Below are positions 38,116 through 47,743 of a stretch of DNA of 51,049 bases, one piece after another. The stretch's first letter is position 1. Each line of letters starts with the position of its first letter. The DNA is from Stentor coeruleus (taxonomy: Eukaryota > Ciliophora > Heterotrichea > Heterotrichida > Stentoridae): NCBI GenBank assembly GCA_001970955.1, contig MPUH01000484.1:1-51049 (forward strand). Reading direction: 5' to 3'. The position numbers and the translations under genes are program-made. The notes under the pieces are model-generated. The model worked only from the letters and a program-made list of their open reading frames with translations, did no database searches and had not been told where the DNA came from.

Positions 38116-39777
38116 CTAATCTATTTTAGACCATTTGTCGAGTCTCAGTCTTTCGCTATACATTTTGTTAAATCTTGACGAATCCCAATACTCGAATTGT
38201 TGTAAGGCAGCCCAAACTCGTAAAGGCAAATCTTCAGCTTTATGCATCATTTTCAAGTACATATAAAGAGGTGTATAATTAAGTTCTTTAAATCTGTCTA
38301 AACACTCGACACAACGATCTGGGTCTTTGGTTTTCAAATTGCTCAAGAGGTAAGTGTTTAATATGTACATATCAGGAATGACATTTTCTCGTTTCATAGA
38401 GTCCCAAAGGGTGTTGATGGTTTTATATTCGCAAAGTTCTTTGTACATATTAAAGAGATGGCGATATGTGAATTTGTCTTTTTTAATATTAAATTGGGTG
38501 TAAAGAGGTAGGACTAAACCTTCAACTTGTCGGTCTAGAAATGCGCTTGTGTGGACTGAAAGGAGGGAGTTTAAGGTCAAAGCTGAAATCCATCCTTTTT
38601 CTTGACATGTTCTGAATAATTCCCATGCTTCTTTGATGAAAAGATCTTTAGCATCTTCATTGGCATCTTGACAAGCAGAAGAATAGACTGACATCAATAT
38701 AGCGTATTTTGTTTCATCCATCTCAATATCATAACTTTTCATCTCATATAGCATCAACCTTGCTTCTGGTAAATCCCCTAATCTTGCACAAGCAGTCAAA
38801 ACTCCATTAAAAGTCCTACTATCAGGGACAATAAGTTCACCTCTCATTTCCTTATACATCTCTATAGCTTTTTCAGCATAATCTTTTCTTTTAGCTAAAG
38901 CCATGATAATCTCGTTATAGAAATAAGGAACTGGGGCAAAACCGATTTGTTTAAGTTGACCCCATATCCTTAATGCATATTCAGCATCATTAGTTTTAGT
39001 GCATGCATGTATTACCATTGCTAGCAAATATTCATCTGTTTGTAAAAGTGGAGTAACTTTTTTATAGACTTCAAGAGCTTCTTCTGCTTTTCCTGCTTTG
39101 ACTAAACTATTTATATAGCAGGTGTAATCAACAGTACTATGGTCAAAACCTTTGTCTCGTTTTTCATTGATAAGTCTGAGAATTGTATCGTGATCTCCTT
39201 TGTGGACGTAACTAGATATTAAAGCTGAATATAGTATCGCAGGTGAATCATTCAAATCCCTCTTAGCTTTATTGAAAATAAGTTCTGCTGTCTGATAATC
39301 TTTTGACCTTCCACTCGCTGTAATCAAATGTATATAAGTAGTCAAATTAGGCATAATACCTAATATCTTCATTTTCTCAACTATACCCAAAGCTTCATCA
39401 ATTTTAGCATTTTGTGACAGAATCTGCAGTAACAAATTGAAATTTTCCAATGTAAAATCTCTTTTTTGAAAAAAACTCTCTAAGCTTGTATCAATTTCAC
39501 TCATAACTTTATCTGCAGTTACTTGCTTTAGATCCGACTTGAAATAGTTTAGTTCTTTTGAGAGCTCTTTTCTCATAGCTGGAGTTAATTTCACATTAGC
39601 TTGAGGGAGATTAGGCTGCACATACTTGATTGGAAGCTTGTGGATGGTCTCAACTTTGGTTTCAGCAGCTTTTATTCGAGCTTTACGAGAAAGAGCTTTT
39701 TTACCAATGTTTGTGAGAGACTTCATGGATGACAATGGATTTTTATTATAAATGCTTGAATTATGTTGAAATAGCAA
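38116..39777 (-). CDS. Pentatricopeptide repeat (PPR) protein, probably mitochondrial
   Basis: 553 residues. The N-terminus is basic, Ser-rich and lacks acids (MLFQHNSSIYNKNPLSSMKS, SRKARIKAA), as in mitochondrial targeting sequences. From about 100 on, consecutive 35-residue helical hairpins fit the P-type PPR pattern, for example GIMPNLTTYIHLITASGRSK, GDHDTILRLINEKRDKGFD and VPDSRTFNGVLTACARLGDL. About ten repeats can be counted. PPR proteins bind organellar RNA and act in its processing or translation. The specific target could be derived from residues 5 and 35 of each repeat, but I did not attempt the code. It lies head-to-tail, 25 bp before the cullin ATG. Confidence 0.92.
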   Translation of the reverse strand: MLFQHNSSIYNKNPLSSMKSLTNIGKKALSRKARIKAAETKVETIHKLPIKYVQPNLPQANVKLTPAMRKELSKELNYFKSDLKQVTADKVMSEIDTSLESFFQKRDFTLENFNLLLQILSQNAKIDEALGIVEKMKILGIMPNLTTYIHLITASGRSKDYQTAELIFNKAKRDLNDSPAILYSALISSYVHKGDHDTILRLINEKRDKGFDHSTVDYTCYINSLVKAGKAEEALEVYKKVTPLLQTDEYLLAMVIHACTKTNDAEYALRIWGQLKQIGFAPVPYFYNEIIMALAKRKDYAEKAIEMYKEMRGELIVPDSRTFNGVLTACARLGDLPEARLMLYEMKSYDIEMDETKYAILMSVYSSACQDANEDAKDLFIKEAWELFRTCQEKGWISALTLNSLLSVHTSAFLDRQVEGLVLPLYTQFNIKKDKFTYRHLFNMYKELCEYKTINTLWDSMKRENVIPDMYILNTYLLSNLKTKDPDRCVECLDRFKELNYTPLYMYLKMMHKAEDLPLRVWAALQQFEYWDSSRFNKMYSERLRLDKWSKID

Positions 39778-39987
39778 AGTGTGTAATTTTTATATGATGG
39801 ATAAGGATTTTATGATGAGATGTGGATATTTTGATGGTTTGGATTAGCTTTTATAAGATTAGAAAAATAAGTTATGCTGATTTTGATAAGTTCTAATAAA
39901 AGCTTTTGGGCTTTAAGTTTAAATTTTATTCTTTTGTTAATTATGATGAACTAGATTGAAATTTAGTATGTTGAGTTTGTTAAGTAA
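39778..39987. other. Intergenic, AT-rich
   Basis: Upstream flank of the PPR gene. Nothing recognised. Confidence 0.4.
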
Positions 39988-40227
39988 TTGAATACTATAT
40001 GGAAACTAGTATTAAATCTTACTGGAGTATATTATAAAACAGAGATTATTAATGAAGATATAAAGTAGGCTTTAAGAAAAAATATTAGAATTCAATTTGC
40101 CTTATATAAATGCGCTAAAGATATAAATAAACTTTCTAATAAATTATTAGATAAAAGCAATATGCAAATTATTTATTTACAAAATCACAGAAATTCTATG
40201 TGCAAAGGTAAAATGATGCCCAAGTAA
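39988..40227 (+). pseudogene. Possible decayed coding segment, one in-frame TAG
   Basis: One frame from 39988 reads 26 codons (LVLNLTGVYYKTEIINEDIK at its end), a TAG at 40066-40068, then 52 codons ALRKNIRIQFALYKCAKDIN through NHRNSMCKGKMMPK to the TAA at 40225. There is no start codon. The Lys/Asn-rich product is not recognised. Length alone is compatible with chance. Confidence 0.28.
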
Positions 40228-40512
40228 CGAAAATATTCTCAATTAGTTTGTTTGAAAATAAAAATAAAAAATGGATTAGTCAGCCAGGATAAGTTAGTGA
40301 TATATAAATATACTCACTTTCAGTTGATTTATTTATAAAAGAATAGCATATAATTACTTACTTTAATTTCTAAAAAACTAAAAAATTTTATAAGTATAAT
40401 TTATAACCCACAGATTATGGAATATCAATACAAAATAGCCTACTTTCTTTACAAGATCAAAGCTATTATTACATAAAAGCATTGATTTTCTTATTGAATA
40501 TGGTAAAAGTAA

Positions 40513-41466
40513 ATGGATATTCCTCTCTGCTATAAGTGCCATACTGAAAAGGCAAAGTACAAAACCCGCCTGCAGCTTGTATGTGAAAAATGTTTTATCA
40601 CCAACATCGAGCATACTTTTAGATGCACAATAAAAAATTGTATTTTCCCCAAGAATGGCGAGCCTTTATTAATCTGTGTCTCTGGTGGAGCTAATTCCTC
40701 ATGTCTTTTACACCTTGTTGACACTTGTAATAACCCATTAAAAACTACGAAAATGATGAAATTCCTTCCAACAATCCTCTATATTGACGATGGAAGCTTT
40801 TATAATATCAGTACTAATCAGACTGAAGCTTATCTTGAAGAAATCCAAACCAAGTACTCAATGCCTATTATAAGAAAAACTCTTGAAGAACTAGCCCCTG
40901 ACCTTTATTCCCGCTTACCTAGTAATCCTCAGCCACGAGCAGATATGATCTATCTAGAGATTCACAATCAGATTGTCAATATCGCTAAGCAAAATGGCTT
41001 TAGTAAAGTTGTCACAGGGGAAAGCGCCTCTAGAATATCAGCACAAGTCCTTTCAGGGATATGTAAAGGCAGTGGTGTATCAGTAGAAAGGTATGCGAAT
41101 AGCTGCATAGAATTAGACGGGATCAAAATCGGAAGGCCAATGCGCGAACTTCTAGACAAAGAAGTATGTATTTACCTCCACCTACAAAAGTTATCAGTAC
41201 TGACAAAACTCCCAATATCAGTTAATCCTTACCCAACACCAACAATTGATATCCTTGTGCAACATTTTTTACAAAACTTACAGTCAAAATTTCCTTCAAC
41301 AGTTCACACACTACTTAGAACAGCATCAAAATTAGTCCCAAGACCACTTGAAGGTACCTGTTCTATCTGCAAAGGGCCTAAAGATGAACCTTTGTGCCCA
41401 TTAGAAAATTTTGTTAACAAAGATGAGACACTTTGCTACTCTTGTCATCATCTTATCAACCCATAA
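40513..41466 (+). CDS. CTU2: Cytoplasmic tRNA 2-thiolation protein 2 (CTU2/NCS2)
   Basis: 317 residues. CTU2/Ncs2 works with CTU1/Ncs6 to put sulphur on wobble U34 of tRNA-Lys, -Glu and -Gln, using Urm1 as carrier. N-terminal zinc-like cysteines are present (CYKC 6-9, CEKC 24-27), followed by a PP-loop-like SGGANSS (57-63), TGESASRISAQVLSGICKGSG with the family's thiouridylase pattern, and C-terminal paired cysteines (CSIC, LCYSCHH). The PP-loop lacks the Lys/Asp of the active CTU1 form (SGGKDS), as expected of the CTU2 subunit. The start has AAAGTAAATGG context. A CTU1 partner is not in the window. Confidence 0.92.
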   Translation: MDIPLCYKCHTEKAKYKTRLQLVCEKCFITNIEHTFRCTIKNCIFPKNGEPLLICVSGGANSSCLLHLVDTCNNPLKTTKMMKFLPTILYIDDGSFYNISTNQTEAYLEEIQTKYSMPIIRKTLEELAPDLYSRLPSNPQPRADMIYLEIHNQIVNIAKQNGFSKVVTGESASRISAQVLSGICKGSGVSVERYANSCIELDGIKIGRPMRELLDKEVCIYLHLQKLSVLTKLPISVNPYPTPTIDILVQHFLQNLQSKFPSTVHTLLRTASKLVPRPLEGTCSICKGPKDEPLCPLENFVNKDETLCYSCHHLINP

Positions 41467-41857
41467 TTCCACTTTTAATAATTCTAGTTATGCTAAAAAT
41501 CGTTGTTTATACTTTTTTGGGTATATCCATACATTTATGGAGCTTTACAACTTGTTCTTGATATTTGCACCAGCTCTGCAATTAGCCTTAAATATTTTCT
41601 AATGTATCGTGGCACTTAATGCAACCTGCTTTCTGTATAGTTCCACGGATGCTATCATATGCCTCCTTCTTTAATTTTGTCACATATAATCCAACCTAGT
41701 CGTATTCATATTCTTCACTTCAGCTAACTGAATAATCTCTTCAGTATATTGAACAAATCATCGTTATTACCTTTATTTCTATTGATATTATCACATATCA
41801 CTATAGCGCACTTTTTAATTAAATGAATTAATGTGATTATATCAATATAATATAATT
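41467..41857. other. Intergenic, AT-rich
   Basis: 3' flank of CTU2. Short stop-bounded frames only. Confidence 0.45.
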
Positions 41858-42514
41858 ATGGACATTAAACTGCGAAAAGAAAAAAAAACTTCAGGCTATT
41901 TCGTATCAAAATGACTTGAAGTTATTATCTACAACAATTCACATCCTGAGAACTCTCAAAAAAATAAGAAATTTTCTTGGATTAGAGCTATTAATTGTTT
42001 CTAGCATTATTCAGCAGAAAGAAAAATACCTAAGTCTAATCAAGAATTAACAACTTTAAGGCTAAAATCAGCCTATTTGCCCTACACAGATGATGTGGTA
42101 TATTAATGTTTGTTTACGAAATTAAAAAGCGCCTATCTATTACCCAGTATACAGTCTCATATGCAAAATATAAAAACTATTGAAATTAAGCAAAATTAGT
42201 ATATAAAATCTCTATAAATACTAAATCAAAAGACAAAAAGAGATTTGGATTTTTTTTTTATTGTCAATCCATCTATTATTTTTAGAAGAGCATTTGGTAG
42301 CTGATAAATATTTATAACCAAATAACTCATTTGAAATAGAGATTTAAATGTAGCTGAAATTTCAGATATGGTTGTTATACAATCAAGACTTACTCACAAC
42401 AACAAAATACTCCATAAATCATCTACTAATGAAGAAGAAAAAGAAATACCTTTAATCTCAGTGTCTGAAGAAATAAAGCTTATCAACTCCTTTAGCGATT
42501 ATGAATTGATATAA
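41858..42514 (+). pseudogene. Decayed coding frame, possibly transposon-derived
   Basis: From ATG 41858 one frame can be followed for 219 codons to TAA 42512-42514 without a frame change, though broken by about nine stops. Open parts include YNNSHPENSQKNKKFSWIRA, SNQELTTLRLKSAYLPYTDD and, from 42368, 48 uninterrupted codons ending EEEKEIPLISVSEEIKLINS..YELI. The acidic last part, and NVAEISDMVV before it, faintly recall the acidic tail after a DDE domain in pogo/Tigger transposases, but no catalytic motif is seen. Retention of one frame is what favours an old gene over chance. Confidence 0.33.
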
Positions 42515-43349
42515 GAAAATTATCAATACTGTTATCAAAGTATTTTCGCTTGAACAAACGGTGTGATTATATATTATTATATATTTGTTTAAAAATGAAT
42601 GCTCTTGCAGATATTTTAAATAAAAAAGATGAAATAATAGGTTAGCAAGGTAAGAGATATATATAATGCAGCATCAATAAAATAATAAATTGTTATTATA
42701 ATATTATTCATTATATAATCTATTTTAAAAAGTAAAATATTTTGAGCATTTTTACAATAATAACTTCTTAGGAAAATATTGTCAAATGCAAAATCAGCAA
42801 CAGCCAATTTTTTAATTTAGATTATGAGTTGTTAATAAAAACTCCACAAACAAACTTTAAAGTATGAAGTTCTAAGATAATCAATGACTTAAAAATTAAT
42901 AATTAACAAGCCATAGCTGAATAAATTTTGGTTTATTTCTATTCATAAATAAATATTAAATGATAATCTATTGAATGTCTAATTCTATGTAGCAGGGACT
43001 TATGATTATGAGCAAAACTAACATTCAAAGCAAAAAAAAAAGAAAATTTTCTTAGCAAACCTTGAAAAAATAGTCACTTTAACACTTATATGCAAGTGAA
43101 TTTATGGAAATACCTTTTTACATCCTAAAGCAATTTAATCAAAAATTTAAACTACCCAGCTTTTTCACAATCGTATTTTTATAATCACTCCCTTATATTA
43201 TGCGAACATATTAAAATATAATTTTTTTAAAATCTCTCTCAAGCTACTGTATTTATCTTTTATTACTAAGCTATAATATATTTTATTAAAAACATTCGAA
43301 ACGCTCAGAGTTATTCTCTAATAGTTTAAAAACTAATGATAAATAATCA
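42515..43349. other. Intergenic, AT-rich
   Basis: Upstream flank of the channel gene; a hairpin-prone AT stretch near 42560-42720. No gene recognised. Confidence 0.45.
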
Positions 43350-45368
43350 ATGGAAAAATCCCCACGCGATTTCAACTACTTAAATCAATATCATAGAAAA
43401 GTAGCTTTCTACGGCTCCCCAAAAGCACAATTTGAATTTAAAAGTGCTGATAATGATCAGCCTATACTACTAAACCCTCAAAATCTGATACTTGGGAAAA
43501 AGTCAGCCCTTATAGATGAAATCTTGAAAGCTATGGTCTTAAGGATTCTGGGAGAAAATTTCGAAAAGCAAATAAACAAAGACTTGTATCAAAAGCACAA
43601 ACACTTTGTTATACCAAGATTTAATCCTTGGAAACGAACTTTTGATCTAATAATTAACATGCTGCTTATGTACTCAATTATATCAAGTATGTATTACCTA
43701 GGATACGACCAGCCAGGCTATAAACAATTTGCTTTCGACCTGTTTGTGTGGGTTATGTTCATTATTGACATCGTTTTAACTTTTTTCACTGAAATTTTTT
43801 ATAAGGGAAAAGAATCTGTAAAAGATTTAAACAAAATAGCTCATCACTACATTTCAACTTGGCTATTTTTTGATGTTATTTCCTTATTGCCATTACAATT
43901 CGCTGGACATCCAAACGCTGAATACTTCTTAAGGCTTTTCAGATTAACAAAAATCTACCGCCTTCTCGATATGATAGATCAAGGAAAAATTAACTCATGT
44001 GTTGCAGGGATTTTTGGAATTAAAAACAGCAAGCGGGCTCATATTTTCAAAATAGTTATAACATATTCATGGAGTCTCTCTTATCAAATAATAGCAATGC
44101 TCTTTGCCTCATATGCACTATCATGTATGTGGATGTACTATGTAAAAGTAGTCGAAAAATATCAAGGAGAAACTGATAATTTCAGAGATCATTTTGGGCT
44201 AAATGTTAATACATCAGATGAGATTTTTATCAAATCTTGGTATTATATTTATACAACTTTGATGACTGTTGGCTATGGCGATTTTTATGCTACTAATAAG
44301 TATGAGATGGGATTTTGTATAATTTTGCTTATAATTGGCCCTAGTATGTATGCTTATGCGATGGGAAAGTCGATTGATACTATTAAAAAACTTGAGGAAG
44401 TAGGTAAAAATGATGAAAAGCTTTCTGAGTTTGATACTTGGATATCGTCCCTTGAATTCCATTATAAAGAACTGCCTATTGATTTGAAAGAAGGACTGAT
44501 AAACCATTTTAAGTACTATTTTGAGAATAATCGCGCTGGGCCACTAGCAGAGAAGTATTGGAACTACCCCACAAAAGCTGAGCTTGGGCAGTTTCACAGC
44601 AAATTCGTCAGTGAGTTACCTGAAAAGCTTAGAATCCGTGTGCTGAATGCCATTTTTATAGATGTCTTTTACAAGTTCAAACCTTTTTTCGGCCGAGTAG
44701 ATTCATTTAGATACTACGTTTGCTTGCATATACAGCCAAGGAGCTACAGTGAGAAGACTACAATAATATATGAAAATATTATTCCTCTCGAGATTTTCTT
44801 CATAGAAAAAGGAGAAGTTGTCTGTGGAGTCGAAAGTGATACAGGGTTTGTTATATGCTATAGTTTCAAAGAAAGAGGAATTATAGGTGATTATTTTGTT
44901 GTGCAATCAATTCCAAGTTTTGCAACATATTTTACATCTATGAAAACACAAGGGTTCGCAATTCCGTCAAAAGTTGTAATCAAAGTTTTAAAGCATTTTC
45001 CTAAGCACGCTGAAAACCTTAAAGCATTATCTTCAAAATCAGCATCTCTTATTGAATATACTATTAAAAAAGAATTAAGTAATACGTGCTCAAAATTTCA
45101 AGATACAGAACCTGAGCCTGAAAAAGCTATGCTTAATACAAGTAAAAAAACTTTTTTGAAGAATCTTGGAGTCAGTCCTCAGAAAAAAATAGCATGTGCT
45201 AAAAAAATCATAGCTTTAAATAAGAAAAAAGGAAATGGAGAGTTTAAAGATCTTGACAAGGTTATAGCAAATGCGGAAAGAAGTAAACAAAATATTTTGT
45301 CTGAAACTGTTGATAAATTTTCTGATATTGCGCAATTTATAAAAAATCAGCCTCGAGAGAAGGAGTAA
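43350..45368 (+). CDS. Voltage-gated-type K+ channel with a cyclic-nucleotide-binding-like domain
   Basis: 672 residues, CNG/HCN/EAG superfamily. A cytosolic N-terminus (1-92) precedes six membrane segments (about 98-345); S4 is weakly charged (FLRLFRLTKIYRLLDMI). The pore has the K+ selectivity filter TVGYGD (about 305-310). A C-linker follows (SEFDTWISSLEFHYKELPID onward), then a region aligned with a cNBD (about 465-560). That cNBD lacks the FGE...R(T/A)A phosphate cassette; the equivalent stretch reads RGIIGDYFVVQSIP, so direct cAMP or cGMP binding is doubtful, as in EAG channels. The last 80 residues are Lys-rich. Channels of this class shape membrane potential and ciliary beating in ciliates. 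Confidence 0.93.
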   Translation: MEKSPRDFNYLNQYHRKVAFYGSPKAQFEFKSADNDQPILLNPQNLILGKKSALIDEILKAMVLRILGENFEKQINKDLYQKHKHFVIPRFNPWKRTFDLIINMLLMYSIISSMYYLGYDQPGYKQFAFDLFVWVMFIIDIVLTFFTEIFYKGKESVKDLNKIAHHYISTWLFFDVISLLPLQFAGHPNAEYFLRLFRLTKIYRLLDMIDQGKINSCVAGIFGIKNSKRAHIFKIVITYSWSLSYQIIAMLFASYALSCMWMYYVKVVEKYQGETDNFRDHFGLNVNTSDEIFIKSWYYIYTTLMTVGYGDFYATNKYEMGFCIILLIIGPSMYAYAMGKSIDTIKKLEEVGKNDEKLSEFDTWISSLEFHYKELPIDLKEGLINHFKYYFENNRAGPLAEKYWNYPTKAELGQFHSKFVSELPEKLRIRVLNAIFIDVFYKFKPFFGRVDSFRYYVCLHIQPRSYSEKTTIIYENIIPLEIFFIEKGEVVCGVESDTGFVICYSFKERGIIGDYFVVQSIPSFATYFTSMKTQGFAIPSKVVIKVLKHFPKHAENLKALSSKSASLIEYTIKKELSNTCSKFQDTEPEPEKAMLNTSKKTFLKNLGVSPQKKIACAKKIIALNKKKGNGEFKDLDKVIANAERSKQNILSETVDKFSDIAQFIKNQPREKE

Positions 45369-45544
45369 TCTAGATAATAATAGGTATGTCTCCATTAACT
45401 TTTATAAAATGTTTTCTCCTAGCGTTGATTATCTCTAATTCTACAATCTTAGCTTCAGCCCTACGAAAATATGGTTTACTGATTATAATCATTAACCAAC
45501 TTTATAGAATTCATCATTTACTTTATACTTACGGCCTTATATGA

Positions 45545-45932
45545 CTTATCTGCTTATAAAACTCAGAAATAAGTTTCTTATTACTAGGATTCCTCAAATT
45601 CTTTATCTTCTCATCTTCAATTTCAGAACTTCTAATCTTCCTTTATTAGCCAAATACTTTGATTATAACTCAGCAGATTTCTTTTACTCATATTTAACTG
45701 TGACTTCAAATTGTTTATTTCAATATCATAATTTTATTTGTCTTTCGTTTTGGATAAATTTATATTCATATCAGTATTTTTAACTGAGCGCATAAATTTT
45801 TAAAAGTTTTTTGATATTTCATCTTCAATTGCTTTAAATTCAGAAAATTTCAGCCACATCACGAAGATCTACTTCTAGTTGTCTTATGATTTTAGCATAA
45901 ATATCTTTTTTCTGTTTAAGCCTGAGGTTAGG
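45545..45932 (-). pseudogene. Decayed coiled-coil coding segment
   Basis: Read on the minus strand from 45932: PNLRLKQKKDIYAKIIRQLE then VDLRDVAEIF, a frame break, EFKAIEDEISKNF, and after a TAA MRSVKNTDMNINLSKTKDK. Another TAA is followed by NYDIEINNLKSQLNMSKRNL and QSIWLIKED. Charged heptad-like texture suggests a former coiled-coil protein. Two TAA stops and a frameshift break it. The plus-strand 80-residue ORF over the same DNA is its shadow. Confidence 0.4.
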
Positions 45933-45974
45933 ATGTTTATATATTAAAATGTATATATGCATAAAGAGATATTT

Positions 45975-46049
45975 TTTTCACTAAGAATTTTATATATTCC
46001 AGCTAGCATTTACACAAAAATATATCCTTTTCACTAAGAATCTTATATA
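45975..46049 (+). promoter_or_regulatory. Duplicated 22-bp element before the RPB12 gene
   Basis: A 22-bp element with core TTTTCACTAAGAAT followed by TTATATA occurs at 45975-45996 and again at 46028-46049, with one mismatch. The second copy ends 2 bp before the RPB12 ATG (46052). The spacing is 53 bp. It may be a core promoter or initiator duplicated in place; nothing comparable was noticed before the other genes. Confidence 0.5.
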
Positions 46050-46051
46050 AA

Positions 46052-46261
46052 ATGGGAGATACAGAAAGATCCTTACTCAGTAAAAGTGATGAACCTAGTT
46101 CTCTTGGCATAATGAACATGAAGAAAGTCAGTTATATCTGCGGCTGGTGCGGCAAGGAAAACGAATTCACATCTAGAGACGAGCTTAACTGCATCGGTTG
46201 TGGCTACAGAATATTTTATAAAAAGCGCTTGGCAGGTGGGGCCCAATATGAAGCAAGATAA
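46052..46261 (+). CDS. RNA polymerase subunit RPB12 (RPABC4)
   Basis: 69 residues; the smallest subunit shared by RNA polymerases I, II and III (human POLR2K is 58 residues). The zinc ribbon is complete: Cys30 and Cys33 (YICGWCGKENE) with Cys47 and Cys50 (CIGCGYRI), then YKKRLAGGAQYEAR, which matches the family C-terminus YKKR...VFDAR. The first 22 residues (MGDTERSLLSKSDEPSSLG) are extra relative to animal homologues; Met21 or Met23 could be an alternative start. It has a very short leader, with a TATATAAA stretch touching the ATG. Confidence 0.94.
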   Translation: MGDTERSLLSKSDEPSSLGIMNMKKVSYICGWCGKENEFTSRDELNCIGCGYRIFYKKRLAGGAQYEAR

Positions 46262-46384
46262 CTCCTTATCAAATGCATTCCTTTATAAAAAAAATCCTTC
46301 AAAACATCATTTTATAACTTTCATTTCCAATACCTTTCTCTATATTCTAATTACGTTTTAGTATATATTTTATATATTAGCCAT

Positions 46385-47626
46385 ATGGATTTCCCTGAAG
46401 AAGAAAATGTCCTAAAATTTCCTAATGGGTTTAGATCAGCCTTACATGAGAAAACCGATAGTATTATGACAACTTATGGAACTCCAAGAGATCCTTCTGA
46501 TAAGAACAATAATAAATGCTTGAATTCCACTGTTTTAGATTTACAAAGTCCTAAAGATGATGAGAGAAAGTATGATAATAAGCATTTGAAGCATGTGGAA
46601 TATAGGCTAGTGTTCTGGCAGGAACATAAATGTGACAAGTTAGTTGAAAAGTTTAGACTTGAGAAAAAAGAATTGGTAAAAAGCGGTATGTCGCATTTGC
46701 CGTACTCACTTGAAAATTGTATAGAAAGAGCAGAAAAAGGGTTTTTTGTTTTTAAGTACAATTTCAATAGACCAAATAGACATGTTACGAAATTTAAAGT
46801 TTTGGATTCCTTTATAGAATTTGTCCCAAATGGTAAACGTTGCAAGCGTATGCCTATAAAATCTTTTCATGGGATTATTTATGGGGCGATTTCCTCAACG
46901 TTTAAGAATTTTAAAAGACAAGTTGACCGTAGGGAGGGAAAAATTCACAAATTTTGCCACTGTTTTTCTATTGTTACAGAGTTCAGGACTTATGATTTTG
47001 CTACTATTAAAGACTCAGATAGACTTGATCTTTGTATTACATTAAGCTATTTTATATCTTTAAATTCACAGGTTCCTACGTCAATACCTTTTACTAAAAG
47101 TAGCATATATGTAGGATATTTAACTTTGAAGACAATCAATTATAAAATCAGAAGCGCCGCTAGAAAAAAGTATATGAGTACAGTTGAACTGTTTATGGTA
47201 ATGAATAATCAGCTTGCAATAATAATAACACTTAAAGAACTAAACCGTGAAGAGGAGATGGAAAAAATCAAAAGGATGCTTGATTTGCATTTTTCAGGCT
47301 TAAGCAAATTTGTGCGTTTCATAGTGCGTTCCGTACTTCCATTCATAAAATATTTTGACGAAGAAGATGAAAACCATAATTACTTCCGAATAAATATCCT
47401 ACTTGGCAAGCGTCTAAATTTCCTTAAAAATCAAATCGACAAATCTTCTACCCATTTAGTCCTTGCACCAAAATATGGCAAATCTTACGCATACCTAGTA
47501 CCAAGTTCCAAATCAGTCTTTCAAACTAACCGCAATGAAGACCCAGCTTTTGATCTCATTCGTCAACGAACCTCAAAAGCATCCCGTTGTCCCCGTAATA
47601 CAGCAGCCCAAGATGGGCTATTTTAG
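46385..47626 (+). CDS. Protein with a PH-like domain, function unknown
   Basis: 413 residues. The first 65 residues are acidic and disordered. Residues about 120-232 fit a PH-fold: GFFVFKYNFNRPNRHVTKFK, LDSFIEFVPNGKR, then IHKFCHCFSIVTEFRTYDFA and a C-terminal helix SDRLDLCITLSYFISLNSQV. The rest is helical (YKIRSAARKKYMSTVELFMV, IKRMLDLHFSGLSKFVRFIV) and ends in a basic Ser/Arg/Pro-rich tail. PH-like domains bind phosphoinositides or proteins; the charged loops would suit membranes, but this is inference. No catalytic motif is present. It is 117 bp before eEF1B-gamma on the same strand. Confidence 0.75.
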   Translation: MDFPEEENVLKFPNGFRSALHEKTDSIMTTYGTPRDPSDKNNNKCLNSTVLDLQSPKDDERKYDNKHLKHVEYRLVFWQEHKCDKLVEKFRLEKKELVKSGMSHLPYSLENCIERAEKGFFVFKYNFNRPNRHVTKFKVLDSFIEFVPNGKRCKRMPIKSFHGIIYGAISSTFKNFKRQVDRREGKIHKFCHCFSIVTEFRTYDFATIKDSDRLDLCITLSYFISLNSQVPTSIPFTKSSIYVGYLTLKTINYKIRSAARKKYMSTVELFMVMNNQLAIIITLKELNREEEMEKIKRMLDLHFSGLSKFVRFIVRSVLPFIKYFDEEDENHNYFRINILLGKRLNFLKNQIDKSSTHLVLAPKYGKSYAYLVPSSKSVFQTNRNEDPAFDLIRQRTSKASRCPRNTAAQDGLF

Positions 47627-47743
47627 CATACTAACCTAAATTTCTATAAAAGTCTTTTTCCTGTCAAAACTCTTAATATTATCTTTTTTTCCTTACAAAA
47701 TTTATACTCATCTAAGAAATAGGGTTATAAAGAGTGGCTAAAA

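Noticed and set aside
42616..42807. 63-residue minus-strand ORF
   Set aside because: Ile/Tyr/Phe-rich translation typical of AT-rich spacer; no motif.
45541..45783. 80-residue plus-strand ORF
   Set aside because: It is the shadow of the minus-strand coiled-coil relic and has a Phe/Leu-rich random-like composition.
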